Shown here: positions 1 through 6,066 of the stretch, piece by piece
Position numbering within the stretch: position 1 is the first letter of the stretch
Layout of the letters: every line of letters starts with the position of its first letter
Origin: Nitrospira sp.
GTDB lineage: Bacteria; UBA9089; CG2-30-40-21; SBAY01
Reading direction: 5' to 3'
DNA: 10,262 nucleotides
Assembly: GCA_005239945.1 (NCBI GenBank)
Contig: SBAY01000149.1
Location: 1-10,262 of the forward strand
The notes under the pieces: model-generated
What the model was told of the DNA's origin: nothing
Database searches by the model: none
The model's input: the letters and a program-made list of their open reading frames with translations, nothing else
Translations under genes and position numbers: made by a program

Positions 1-54
1 AGGACATATAGGACATATAGGACATATAGGACATATAGGACATATAGGACATAT
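1..54. repeat. 9-bp tandem repeat, six copies, running off the left edge
   Basis: The unit AGGACATAT is repeated six times without a mismatch and begins at the first base, so the array probably continues to the left. The last copy forms one arm of the palindrome at 43-62. The array lies directly upstream of the ribosome binding site of the pilin-like gene at 74. Units this short with no unique spacers rule out CRISPR. A related motif occurs at 3778-3797, so this looks like a member of a dispersed intergenic repeat family. Confidence 0.95.
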
Positions 55-62
55 GTCCTATA
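43..62. repeat. Perfect 20-bp palindrome ending the tandem array
   Basis: TATAGGACATATGTCCTATA equals its own reverse complement over all 20 bases. It overlaps the start of the AGAGGA ribosome binding site (62-67) of the gene starting at 74. As DNA it could bind a dimeric regulator. As RNA it could form a hairpin that partly hides the ribosome binding site. It could also be only the palindromic end of the repeat family. The sequence does not decide between these. Confidence 0.85.
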
Positions 63-73
63 GAGGATATTCA

Positions 74-1126
74 ATGAAAGACAAACATGGATTCACAATG
101 ATAGAGGCTATGATTAGTATGGTTGTTTTAGCCGTAGTAATGGTCATAGTGGGGAGTTTCCTCAAAGCAGGATTGCAGCACTGGATAGGGGGAGAGTCTA
201 TCATGGATGTTTAAGAGACTGCCAAAATAATTATAAACGGGAAAGGTAATTGGCGCGGGATGGAAGGTGAATTGCAGGAACTATCCGGCATCTTAAATGC
301 CAGGCCGGAGGAGACCTTAATTTACCTGTTAAAAGACAAAATTAGATTTGTTGGTCCCGTATCTATTGTCAATGGAGCAGATACTATTTGCTCAACATAT
401 TTCCGCTCAAACGATATTCAAACAATAGCCACAGGCACTATAAACTTATCGGATTATAATGGAGTAACCTTAATCACCATGGGGACTGATAGCCTGCTCC
501 AGTCAATACCCGGTGATATAAATGGTGATGGGACATTAACCGCTACAGAAAGGGATAGTGCGGATGATTATGCCTGTGGTGGATTTATGGCCGGAGGAAA
601 GGATGCGGTAATTATCACAGATAAGACCGCCGTATGCAATACTCAAGCCAGAGGAGATGATGTCCAGATAACTCCTATTGGTTGCATAGCTTACATGGAG
701 GAAATATTAATTACCCCGGGTGATAATGGCATACTTGAATCGGTTCCGGGAGATAGCGATGGCGATGGTGTAACCGATGTCCAGAATTCAAATAATTTTA
801 TTAGTTCAGCGGTCATTAGCTATGAATACCTGCCCGAGACAAAAACAATTATTCGCCAGATAAATGATACTGCCCTTGCCTCCCGTCATTTGGGTCCATC
901 GGTTATCGCTGAAAATGTAGCTACCTTTACCCTTACCTATTATGGCACAGATTCAACAACAATAATTCCCTATGGGACATATACTCAGCTCCCTTCCATT
1001 GGGCTTATTGAGATTCAAGGAACAGTAAGCACTAAGAAAAAAGGTGGTGTTGGTAAAGGCACATCTACGGCTACATTTAAAACAAGGATTCAGCCTCGGG
1101 CATTAAATCCGGCGTATAGAAGATAA
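74..1126 (+). pseudogene. Prepilin-type protein with two calcium-loop motifs, interrupted by an in-frame TAA
   Basis: ATG 74 follows AGAGGA (62-67) by 6 bases. The first 46 codons give a short basic leader, a prepilin peptidase site G6|F7 with glutamate at mature position 5 (FTMIE), and a hydrophobic helix. Codon 47 (212-214) is TAA. The same frame then stays open to 1126, so the full reading is 350 residues. The stop could derive from CAA by one C-to-T change. After the break there are two aspartate-rich loops, GDINGDG (512-532) and GDSDGDG (749-769), each preceded by a similar stretch ending S-[IV]-PGD. This suggests an internal duplication and calcium binding as in dockerin-type loops. Four cysteines lie in the second part. 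An internal start at 260 would lack a good ribosome binding site and the export helix. By family it would be a minor pilin or pseudopilin (PulJ-like size), anchored in the inner membrane before assembly. The lesion may be a real mutation or a base-call error. Confidence 0.8.
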
Positions 1127-1132
1127 GGGAGG

Positions 1133-1220
1133 AAGGCTGAAGGGAAGAAGGGAAGAAGGGAAGAAGGGAAGAAGGACTTTCTCTTTACCTTTAGTCTTCA
1201 GCCTAATAACCTTCAGCCTT
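1133..1220. repeat. Intergenic hairpin repeat, AGGCTGAAGG family, copy 1
   Basis: An 11-bp inverted repeat, AAGGCTGAAGG (1133-1143) and CCTTCAGCCTT (1210-1220), encloses four perfect copies of the 8-bp unit GGGAAGAA (1142-1173). A further CTTCAGCCT stretch lies near 1197-1205. It fills almost the whole gap between the pilin-like gene and the response regulator. The same arms and the same purine-rich left side recur at 5976-6031. It might act as a terminator or RNA-stabilising hairpin, but there is no clear U-run. Confidence 0.85.
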
Positions 1221-1237
1221 AAGGAGCGTATAACAAA

Positions 1238-3232
1238 ATGGATAAAAAGTCCCATGTTTTAGTCATAGACGATGATATTTCGGTCTTAAAACTTCTTGAA
1301 AAAATATTGACGGCTCAAGGATATGAGGTAACTTTAGCCCAAAGTGGTAAAGAGGGATTAGAGAAATTAAAAGCAGAAATCCCGCACCTCATTATCCTGG
1401 ATATTATGATGCCTGAGATGGATGGATATGAGGTTTGCAAACGAATAAGAAAAAACCCTACACTCAAACACCTACCCATAATTATGCTTTCAGGTAAAGG
1501 GGATGTAAAGGATGAGATTGAAGGGTGGCGCATCGGCATCGATGAATATATCACTAAGCCATTTAATATCGAAGAACTTGTAGCTATTATCAAAGGTATT
1601 ATCCACCGCACCTACCTGGGCATTGATGCCAACCCACTCACTAAACTCCCTGGAAATAATTCTATCCGTGAGGAAATAAATAAGTGTATTGAGCAGAAAA
1701 ATCCCTTTGCCGCCTGCTTCATAGATCTGGATAATTTCAAGGCATTTAACGACCATTATGGTTTTGATAAAGGGGATGAGGCCATAAAATTAACCGCAGG
1801 GGTGATTATAAATGCGGTTCATAAAATAGGTGTTGAAGAAGACTTTATTGGCCATATCGGTGGGGATGATTTTGTCGTCATTACCCATCCGGACAGGGTT
1901 GAGGCTATTTGCCGAGAAATTATTAACGAATTCAATAAGATGATTCCTGGTTTATACTCAGAAAAAGAGCGGCAAGAAGGATTTATTATTAGCCTTAATC
2001 GTAAAGGGGAAAGAGAAGAATTTCCGATTATGACTATCTCCATAGGTGTGGTAACGAATAAAAAAAGGAATCTAACCCATTTAGCCGAGGTATCAACCAT
2101 AGGTAGTGAATTAAAGGAATATGCCAAAACCTTCTTTGGCTCAAATTATATCGTGGACAAAAGGCACGAAGAAGAAAAGGAGTTTAACCCACAAGAGGAA
2201 ATTTTAAAAAAAGAAAGTATTCTGATTGTTGATGATAACCAGGATATATCTACCATCCTTTCGATGAGTTTAAAAAAGGAAGGTTACCGGATAATTACTG
2301 CCCAAACCGGGGCAGAGGCCTTATCCCAAATCAAGGGAAAGTCGTTTAATGTTGTGCTTCTGGATATAAAACTTCCTGATATGAACGGTTTGGAGATTTT
2401 AAAGGTTATTAAACAGAATGACCCGGCTACCATAGTCATTATAATTACTGGTCATGGCTTCATAGAAGTAGCCATTGAAGCCCTCAGGTATGATGCCTAT
2501 GATTACTTAGAAAAACCCCTTGATATGGAAAAGGTAAAGGTAACTATTAAAAGGGGGATACAACACCAACGATTAGAGCTAAAAAATAAAGGGTTGGTTA
2601 AAAGTTTAACTAAAAAGAATATCGATTTGAATCAAAAGGTAGAAGAGGTTCTTATGTTAAATAAGAGCTTAGAAGCCCTTTACTTAGGGACAATGGCCGC
2701 ACTTGTAAGCACTATTGAGGCAAAAGACTGCTATACCAGAGGGCATTCAGAGAGGGTAACTGATATTGCTGTAAGTATTGCTAAGGAATTAGGTTTCCCT
2801 GAACATGAGCAGGAATTAATTCGTTATGCCTGTCAATTGCACGATATTGGTAAGATTGGTATCCGTGATCATATCCTTAATAAGTTAGGGGCATTGGAGC
2901 AGGACGAATGGGATGAGATAAAACACCATCCAACTACCGGTGCGGATATAGTGAAATCATTAGGATTCTTAGAGAAGGGAATTCTTTTTATCAAACATCA
3001 TCATGAGCGATATGATGGGAATGGTTACCCTGAAGGATTAAAGATGGAGGATATTCCATTAGGGGCACGAATCATAGCCGTAGCAGACTCCTTTGATGCC
3101 ATGACCTCTGATAGGGCGTATAGAAAGGCAAAATCTGTGGATGAGGCTATTTTGGAATTAAAAGAAAATGCCGGCAAACAATTTGACCCCCAGGTAGTGG
3201 AGGCATTCCTCCGTGTTAAGGGAAAATTTTAG
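1238..3232 (+). CDS. Response regulator REC-GGDEF(GGDDF)-REC-HD-GYP, c-di-GMP type
   Basis: This is a 664-residue cytoplasmic signalling protein with four domains. REC1 (about 5-120) has the acidic patch DDD at 11-13, phospho-acceptor D55 and K107. The GGDEF-type domain (about 133-310) keeps the D-L-D-x-F-K-x-x-N-D and GD motifs, but its signature is GGDDF (208-212) rather than GG[DE]EF, and no Arg inhibitory site is seen. REC2 (about 326-440) has acceptor D376 and resembles the NtrC-type receiver. A likely coiled coil leads to an HD-GYP domain (about 480-664) with H535-D536, HHPTTG, HHHERYDGNGYP (GYP 596-598) and the D-S-F-D-A-M motif. The HD-GYP family hydrolyses c-di-GMP, and this one looks catalytically complete. 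The first domain may be an active cyclase, a weak one, or a nucleotide sensor. AAGGAG (1221-1226) lies 11 bases before the start, a little far. No histidine kinase is nearby, so this is an orphan regulator. Control of the adjacent pilus-like genes is plausible but unproven. Confidence 0.93.
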   Translation: MDKKSHVLVIDDDISVLKLLEKILTAQGYEVTLAQSGKEGLEKLKAEIPHLIILDIMMPEMDGYEVCKRIRKNPTLKHLPIIMLSGKGDVKDEIEGWRIGIDEYITKPFNIEELVAIIKGIIHRTYLGIDANPLTKLPGNNSIREEINKCIEQKNPFAACFIDLDNFKAFNDHYGFDKGDEAIKLTAGVIINAVHKIGVEEDFIGHIGGDDFVVITHPDRVEAICREIINEFNKMIPGLYSEKERQEGFIISLNRKGEREEFPIMTISIGVVTNKKRNLTHLAEVSTIGSELKEYAKTFFGSNYIVDKRHEEEKEFNPQEEILKKESILIVDDNQDISTILSMSLKKEGYRIITAQTGAEALSQIKGKSFNVVLLDIKLPDMNGLEILKVIKQNDPATIVIIITGHGFIEVAIEALRYDAYDYLEKPLDMEKVKVTIKRGIQHQRLELKNKGLVKSLTKKNIDLNQKVEEVLMLNKSLEALYLGTMAALVSTIEAKDCYTRGHSERVTDIAVSIAKELGFPEHEQELIRYACQLHDIGKIGIRDHILNKLGALEQDEWDEIKHHPTTGADIVKSLGFLEKGILFIKHHHERYDGNGYPEGLKMEDIPLGARIIAVADSFDAMTSDRAYRKAKSVDEAILELKENAGKQFDPQVVEAFLRVKGKF

Positions 3233-3302
3233 TAATCGGATTAAACGGATTAATCGGATTTTTTATTTTTAATTATCTGCTTAATCTGCTAAATCCGCTT
3301 AC
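3232..3302. repeat. Long imperfect inverted repeat after the HD-GYP gene
   Basis: The left arm (3232-3253), built of CGGATTAA-like pieces, pairs with the right arm (3281-3302) with about four mismatches in 22 positions. Weaker pairing continues inward around a T-rich centre. The left arm begins at the last base of the stop codon of the upstream gene. The position and the internal T-run suggest a terminator-like or repetitive intergenic hairpin. The two functions cannot be separated from sequence. Confidence 0.6.
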
Positions 3303-3345
3303 TAAAAATAGTAGACAAAACCTGCTAATTGGGAGGGAGATGAAG

Positions 3346-3750
3346 ATGGAAAAGGAAAGGGAAAATGGGCAATCAACCGTTGAATTTGCCCTGCTTTTAC
3401 CACTCTTATTGTTGCTTTCAGTGCTTATTATTGAGGTTAGCCTCGTGTTTCATAATTATCTGATTGTGACCCAACTGTCTCGTGAGGCCGCCAGGGCAGT
3501 AGCACTTGGGACTAAAACTGATGAACAAATAACGACTGATATTACGACTAATACTTCCGGGTTAGCTAATACCCATTTTTTAGTTGGAACAATTTCAGGA
3601 GTTAGTATTTTACCTACCCCGGCTGAGCGAGAACAAGGAGCAAATACCACCGTTTCTATTGCATATCGGGTCTTTATTAATGCTCCACATTTTGGTGAGC
3701 CAATGGGATTAACGATGACAGCGACAACTACCATGCGGATAGAACGCTGA
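3346..3750 (+). CDS. TadE-like pseudopilin
   Basis: A small protein of 134 residues. It has a short charged N-terminus, then G-Q-S-T-V-E-F (residues 8-14) running into a hydrophobic helix to about residue 35. Next comes a stretch with N-Y and S-R-E-A-A-R-A. This is the TadE-like pattern (PF07811): a membrane-anchored minor pseudopilin of Tad/Flp pilus systems. The rest is a short extracytoplasmic beta-rich domain. I start at ATG 3346 because GGGAGG (3331-3336) then sits 9 bases upstream. ATG 3340, two codons earlier, would leave only 3 bases. It precedes a TadG-like gene by 68 bases and is probably co-transcribed with it. No Tad ATPase, secretin, prepilin peptidase or Flp pilin is visible in the window. 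Confidence 0.85.
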   Translation: MEKERENGQSTVEFALLLPLLLLLSVLIIEVSLVFHNYLIVTQLSREAARAVALGTKTDEQITTDITTNTSGLANTHFLVGTISGVSILPTPAEREQGANTTVSIAYRVFINAPHFGEPMGLTMTATTTMRIER

Positions 3751-3761
3751 GAAAGAAGAGG

Positions 3762-3807
3762 TTCGGGAATAAGTCAGATAGGTCATATAAGTCCTATTCC
3801 TCCCGAA
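3762..3807. repeat. Hairpin between the TadE-like and TadG-like genes, with an ATAGG-CAT-GTCCTAT core
   Basis: Outer arms TTCGGGAATA (3762-3771) and TATTCCTCCCGAA (3795-3807) pair with a two-base bulge. Inside lies an imperfect palindrome, ATAGGTCATATAAGTCCTAT (3778-3797), in which 8 of 10 pairs match. The core is clearly related to the perfect palindrome at 43-62. The structure ends at the AAGGAG ribosome binding site (3808-3813) of the next gene, so it could modulate its translation. It may equally be a passive dispersed repeat. Confidence 0.7.
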
Positions 3808-3818
3808 AAGGAGTAATG

Positions 3819-5375
3819 ATGTTAAACAAAGAAAAAGGGCAGGTCGTAATCTTTGTAGCCCTATTTATGCTGCTTTTTTTAGGGGTAGCGGCGTTATCAG
3901 TGGATGTAGGCAGGGTTTATCTTTGTCGTGCACAACTTCAGAATGCTTTAGATGCCGCGGTTTTAGCCGGTGCCTGGCAGCTACCGGAAAGCCCTGGTTC
4001 AGCAACAACTGAGGCAATTAGATTGGCTCAAAATAATGGGCTCGAAATTAATTCACAGGAAATTATAATAGACAACACAAAGATAGGTATAAGTACTACC
4101 AGAGAAATAACAACGGTATTTGCCAGGGTTTTAGGGATAGGAACAGTAGCTGTGACAGCTCAGTCAGCCGCTATTGCTATTCCTCATCCCCCTTCCTATG
4201 TCTTTGACTATGTCTATTTTCTTAATAATTGGGGTTGGTTTTATGGCAGTGGCATAACCGCCAATGGCGATGTTCGCTCAAATGGTGATTTTGATTTTAG
4301 AGATGAACCAAGGGTGGCTGGTGATGTCTATGCCTCAGGCGAGATTCGGGGGACATGGGAAACACCACCAGGACAATCTTATGAGACATATCAAGGGGTA
4401 GAGAAATTAGAAATGCCCAACCTTCAAACACTTGATTATTACGAAGAATTAGCCTTTGAAAGAAACAGTTTTATCAAAATAGGAGATACCCTGGTGATTG
4501 ATAAGGTTTTTGGAGATGAGGATGGGGAATCAGGGAATATCATCCTTGAAGGCAGTTCCTCCAACCCCATCGAAATACACGGACCTGTAGTCATAAGGGG
4601 TGATGTGGTCATAACAGGAACAATCCAGGGAACTGGAACCATTTATGCCGGTAGAAACATCTACATTGCCAGAGACATAAATTATAAAAATGCCCCTTCC
4701 TCCCCTCGTCCTTCATCTGATGACCCTGAGGTTGTGGACCAATGGGTTGAGGCAAATAAAGACAAGGATATTATTGGTTTAGGTGCACGCGAAAATGTGA
4801 TTATCGGTGATTACACAAAAAATTCGGATTTTGGATATTATGGAAATGACCCATGGTATGCCAATTACTGGTTATTTGGTATGGGGAGCGAGGATGTAGG
4901 TGCAGATGGGATACCGGATACCAATGTCTGGATAACTGACCCAGAACATCCTCAAGGAGGCTACTGGACAGACCCAACAGAAGATGACGGTATCTTCCAG
5001 GCAAACACAGAAGACCTTGATGGAGATGGCGTATTTGATGATGACTACACCTGGACAGATGTCCAGACTCAAGTACCAATTACTAATTTTGATAGACTAC
5101 CTCCAAATACCGATGAATTTGGTGATATTGCTACTAATCAAATCAATAAGATTGAATGCGTGATTTATACCAATCATGCCTGTGCGGGTAGATTAGGTAA
5201 TGGAGTGCATTTTAATGGAGCCATCATCTCCAAAGACGAGGCATTAATCTACCGCAATACCATTACCTTAAATTATGATGAGCGTATTCACAGTAGATAC
5301 CGCAGAAACCCAAATTGGCTAATAGACCTCTGCCTGCCCACAGGCTCCAAAGAGGTGCAGTTAGTGTCGTATTAA
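3819..5375 (+). CDS. TadG-like protein with a long, probably beta-rich passenger
   Basis: The product is 518 residues. The N-terminal 52 residues match the Tad/TadG-like pattern (PF13400): GQ at 7-8, a membrane helix at about 9-28, VDVGR, then LQNALDAAVLAGA (40-52). The rest should be outside the cytoplasm. Residues 140-180 and 240-290 alternate short hydrophobic strands with G-D and N-G turns, for example I-T-A-N-G-D-V-R-S-N-G-D and V-V-I-R-G-D-V-V-I-T-G-T, suggesting a beta-solenoid. A loop rich in Asp and Gly, DLDGDGVFDDD (399-409), looks calcium-binding. I chose ATG 3819 because AAGGAG (3808-3813) lies 5 bases upstream. ATG 3816, the codon before it, would leave only 2 bases. The C-terminal region matches nothing I recognise. 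It probably acts with the TadE-like protein as an envelope-anchored pilus-associated or adhesive component. The adhesion role is inference. Confidence 0.85.
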   Translation: MLNKEKGQVVIFVALFMLLFLGVAALSVDVGRVYLCRAQLQNALDAAVLAGAWQLPESPGSATTEAIRLAQNNGLEINSQEIIIDNTKIGISTTREITTVFARVLGIGTVAVTAQSAAIAIPHPPSYVFDYVYFLNNWGWFYGSGITANGDVRSNGDFDFRDEPRVAGDVYASGEIRGTWETPPGQSYETYQGVEKLEMPNLQTLDYYEELAFERNSFIKIGDTLVIDKVFGDEDGESGNIILEGSSSNPIEIHGPVVIRGDVVITGTIQGTGTIYAGRNIYIARDINYKNAPSSPRPSSDDPEVVDQWVEANKDKDIIGLGARENVIIGDYTKNSDFGYYGNDPWYANYWLFGMGSEDVGADGIPDTNVWITDPEHPQGGYWTDPTEDDGIFQANTEDLDGDGVFDDDYTWTDVQTQVPITNFDRLPPNTDEFGDIATNQINKIECVIYTNHACAGRLGNGVHFNGAIISKDEALIYRNTITLNYDERIHSRYRRNPNWLIDLCLPTGSKEVQLVSY

Positions 5376-5381
5376 AAATAG

Positions 5382-5410
5382 TTGACAAAAAATCATCAAT
5401 GTGGTATATT
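5382..5410 (+). promoter_or_regulatory. Sigma70-type promoter for the pseudopilin gene
   Basis: A consensus -35 box TTGACA (5382-5387) is followed after exactly 17 bases by TATATT (5405-5410), one mismatch from the consensus -10. It starts 6 bases after the stop of the TadG-like gene and points to the gene at 5506. Transcription would begin near 5417, leaving a leader of roughly 90 nt. It is the best promoter in the window. Confidence 0.8.
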
Positions 5411-5426
5411 GATTAACTAATTAGTC

Positions 5427-5448
5427 ACTCAGGCACAGGCTGCTGAGT
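5427..5448 (+). other. Small hairpin in the pseudopilin leader
   Basis: ACTCAG (5427-5432) and CTGAGT (5443-5448) form a perfect 6-bp stem with a 10-base loop, about 10 nt into the predicted transcript. There is no following T-run, so it is not a terminator. The sequence after it (5449-5475, pyrimidine-rich CTCTGCGTCTCTG) looks like a fragment of a low-complexity intergenic repeat. It matches no riboswitch class that I recognise. Confidence 0.4.
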
Positions 5449-5505
5449 TCTCTCTGCGTCTCTGTAGTCTGCAAAACATGTATATGTAAAAAAGAGTTTT
5501 TGAAA

Positions 5506-5970
5506 ATGAAGAATAAATTAAAGAAAGAAAAGGGATTTACCTTAATAGAATTGATGGTAGTTATCCTGATAATTTCTATCATTGCGGCTTTTGTGTTTCC
5601 AACGGTGTTTAAGAAAATCTCACGCTCTAAACGGATTGGAGCACAAGCCCAAATAGAGATATTTGGTGTTGCCCTGGATAGCTACCGATTAGATAATGGC
5701 AAATACCCAACCACAGAACAGGGATTGCAAGCCTTACGAACAGAACCTACTATTCCTCCCCTGCCTAAAAATTGGGATGGCCCATATCTTAAAAAGGAAA
5801 TTCCTTTGGACCCCTGGGGAAATCCATACATCTATATTTGCCCGGGTGAACATAATCCTGATGACTATGACCTGCTTTCCTTCGGGGCAGATAGCGAAGA
5901 AGGTGGAGAAGGTGATGACCAGGATATTGTTAGCTGGAAGGGACTTACGGTTGAAGAAAAAGGGGAGTAA
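5506..5970 (+). CDS. gspG: GspG-like major pseudopilin of type II secretion
   Basis: This is a complete 154-residue protein. The basic leader ends at G10 and cleavage G10|F11 exposes FTLIE, with the conserved glutamate E15 at mature position 5 and a hydrophobic helix to about residue 32. Further on are the GspG hallmarks Y-R-L-D-N-G-K-Y-P-T-T-E-Q-G-L-Q-A-L (60-77), W-D-G-P-Y-L, D-P-W-G-N-P-Y and Y-D-L-L-S-F-G-A-D-S. The Asp/Glu-rich C-terminus corresponds to the calcium site of the family. GspG polymerises into the periplasmic pseudopilus that drives substrates through the outer-membrane secretin. I prefer ATG 5506. TTG 5500 is in frame two codons earlier, and neither has a strong ribosome binding site. 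It stands alone behind its own promoter, with no other gsp gene in view. Confidence 0.92.
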   Translation: MKNKLKKEKGFTLIELMVVILIISIIAAFVFPTVFKKISRSKRIGAQAQIEIFGVALDSYRLDNGKYPTTEQGLQALRTEPTIPPLPKNWDGPYLKKEIPLDPWGNPYIYICPGEHNPDDYDLLSFGADSEEGGEGDDQDIVSWKGLTVEEKGE

Positions 5971-6032
5971 GGCTGAAGGCTGAAGGAAGAAGGAAGACTA
6001 AAGTATCCTGACAGTCTTATACCTTCAGCCTA
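5968..6032. repeat. Intergenic hairpin repeat, AGGCTGAAGG family, copy 2
   Basis: AGGCTGAAGG (5977-5986) and CCTTCAGCCT (6022-6031) are perfect inverted arms. An inner stem, AAGACT (5994-5999) and AGTCTT (6013-6018), encloses a 13-base loop. The left side is again purine-rich (GGAAGAAGGAAG), as in the copy at 1133-1220. It begins at the stop codon of the pseudopilin gene and lies 35 bases before the dikinase gene. CTGACA (6008-6013) and TAAATA (6031-6036), 17 bases apart, could make a weak promoter, but the second box is poor. Confidence 0.85.
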
Positions 6033-6066
6033 AATACCTAAATTAATCAAAATGGAGGTTTTTAAA

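Noticed and set aside
1..62. CRISPR array
   Set aside because: The 9-bp units are contiguous with no spacers.
212..214. Genome-wide stop-codon reassignment or selenocysteine-type recoding
   Set aside because: TAA is used as the normal stop of the pilin-like, TadG-like, pseudopilin, dikinase and intact HEPN genes, and TAA is not a selenocysteine codon.
260..1126. Independent gene starting at ATG 260
   Set aside because: There is no good ribosome binding site, it would lack the export helix, and the upstream in-frame segment supplies exactly the missing prepilin N-terminus.
3312..3340. Promoter at TAGACA before the TadE-like gene
   Set aside because: The surrounding AAAAATAGTAGACAAAA resembles the promoter at 5382, but there is no -10 box at a workable distance.
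5696..5983. Overlapping 95-residue ORF in the pseudopilin gene
   Set aside because: It is a frame shadow of the strongly supported GspG-like gene, with no family pattern and no ribosome binding site.
6052..6066. Five extra N-terminal residues of the dikinase
   Set aside because: These bases overlap the ribosome binding site TGGAGGT that serves ATG 6067.
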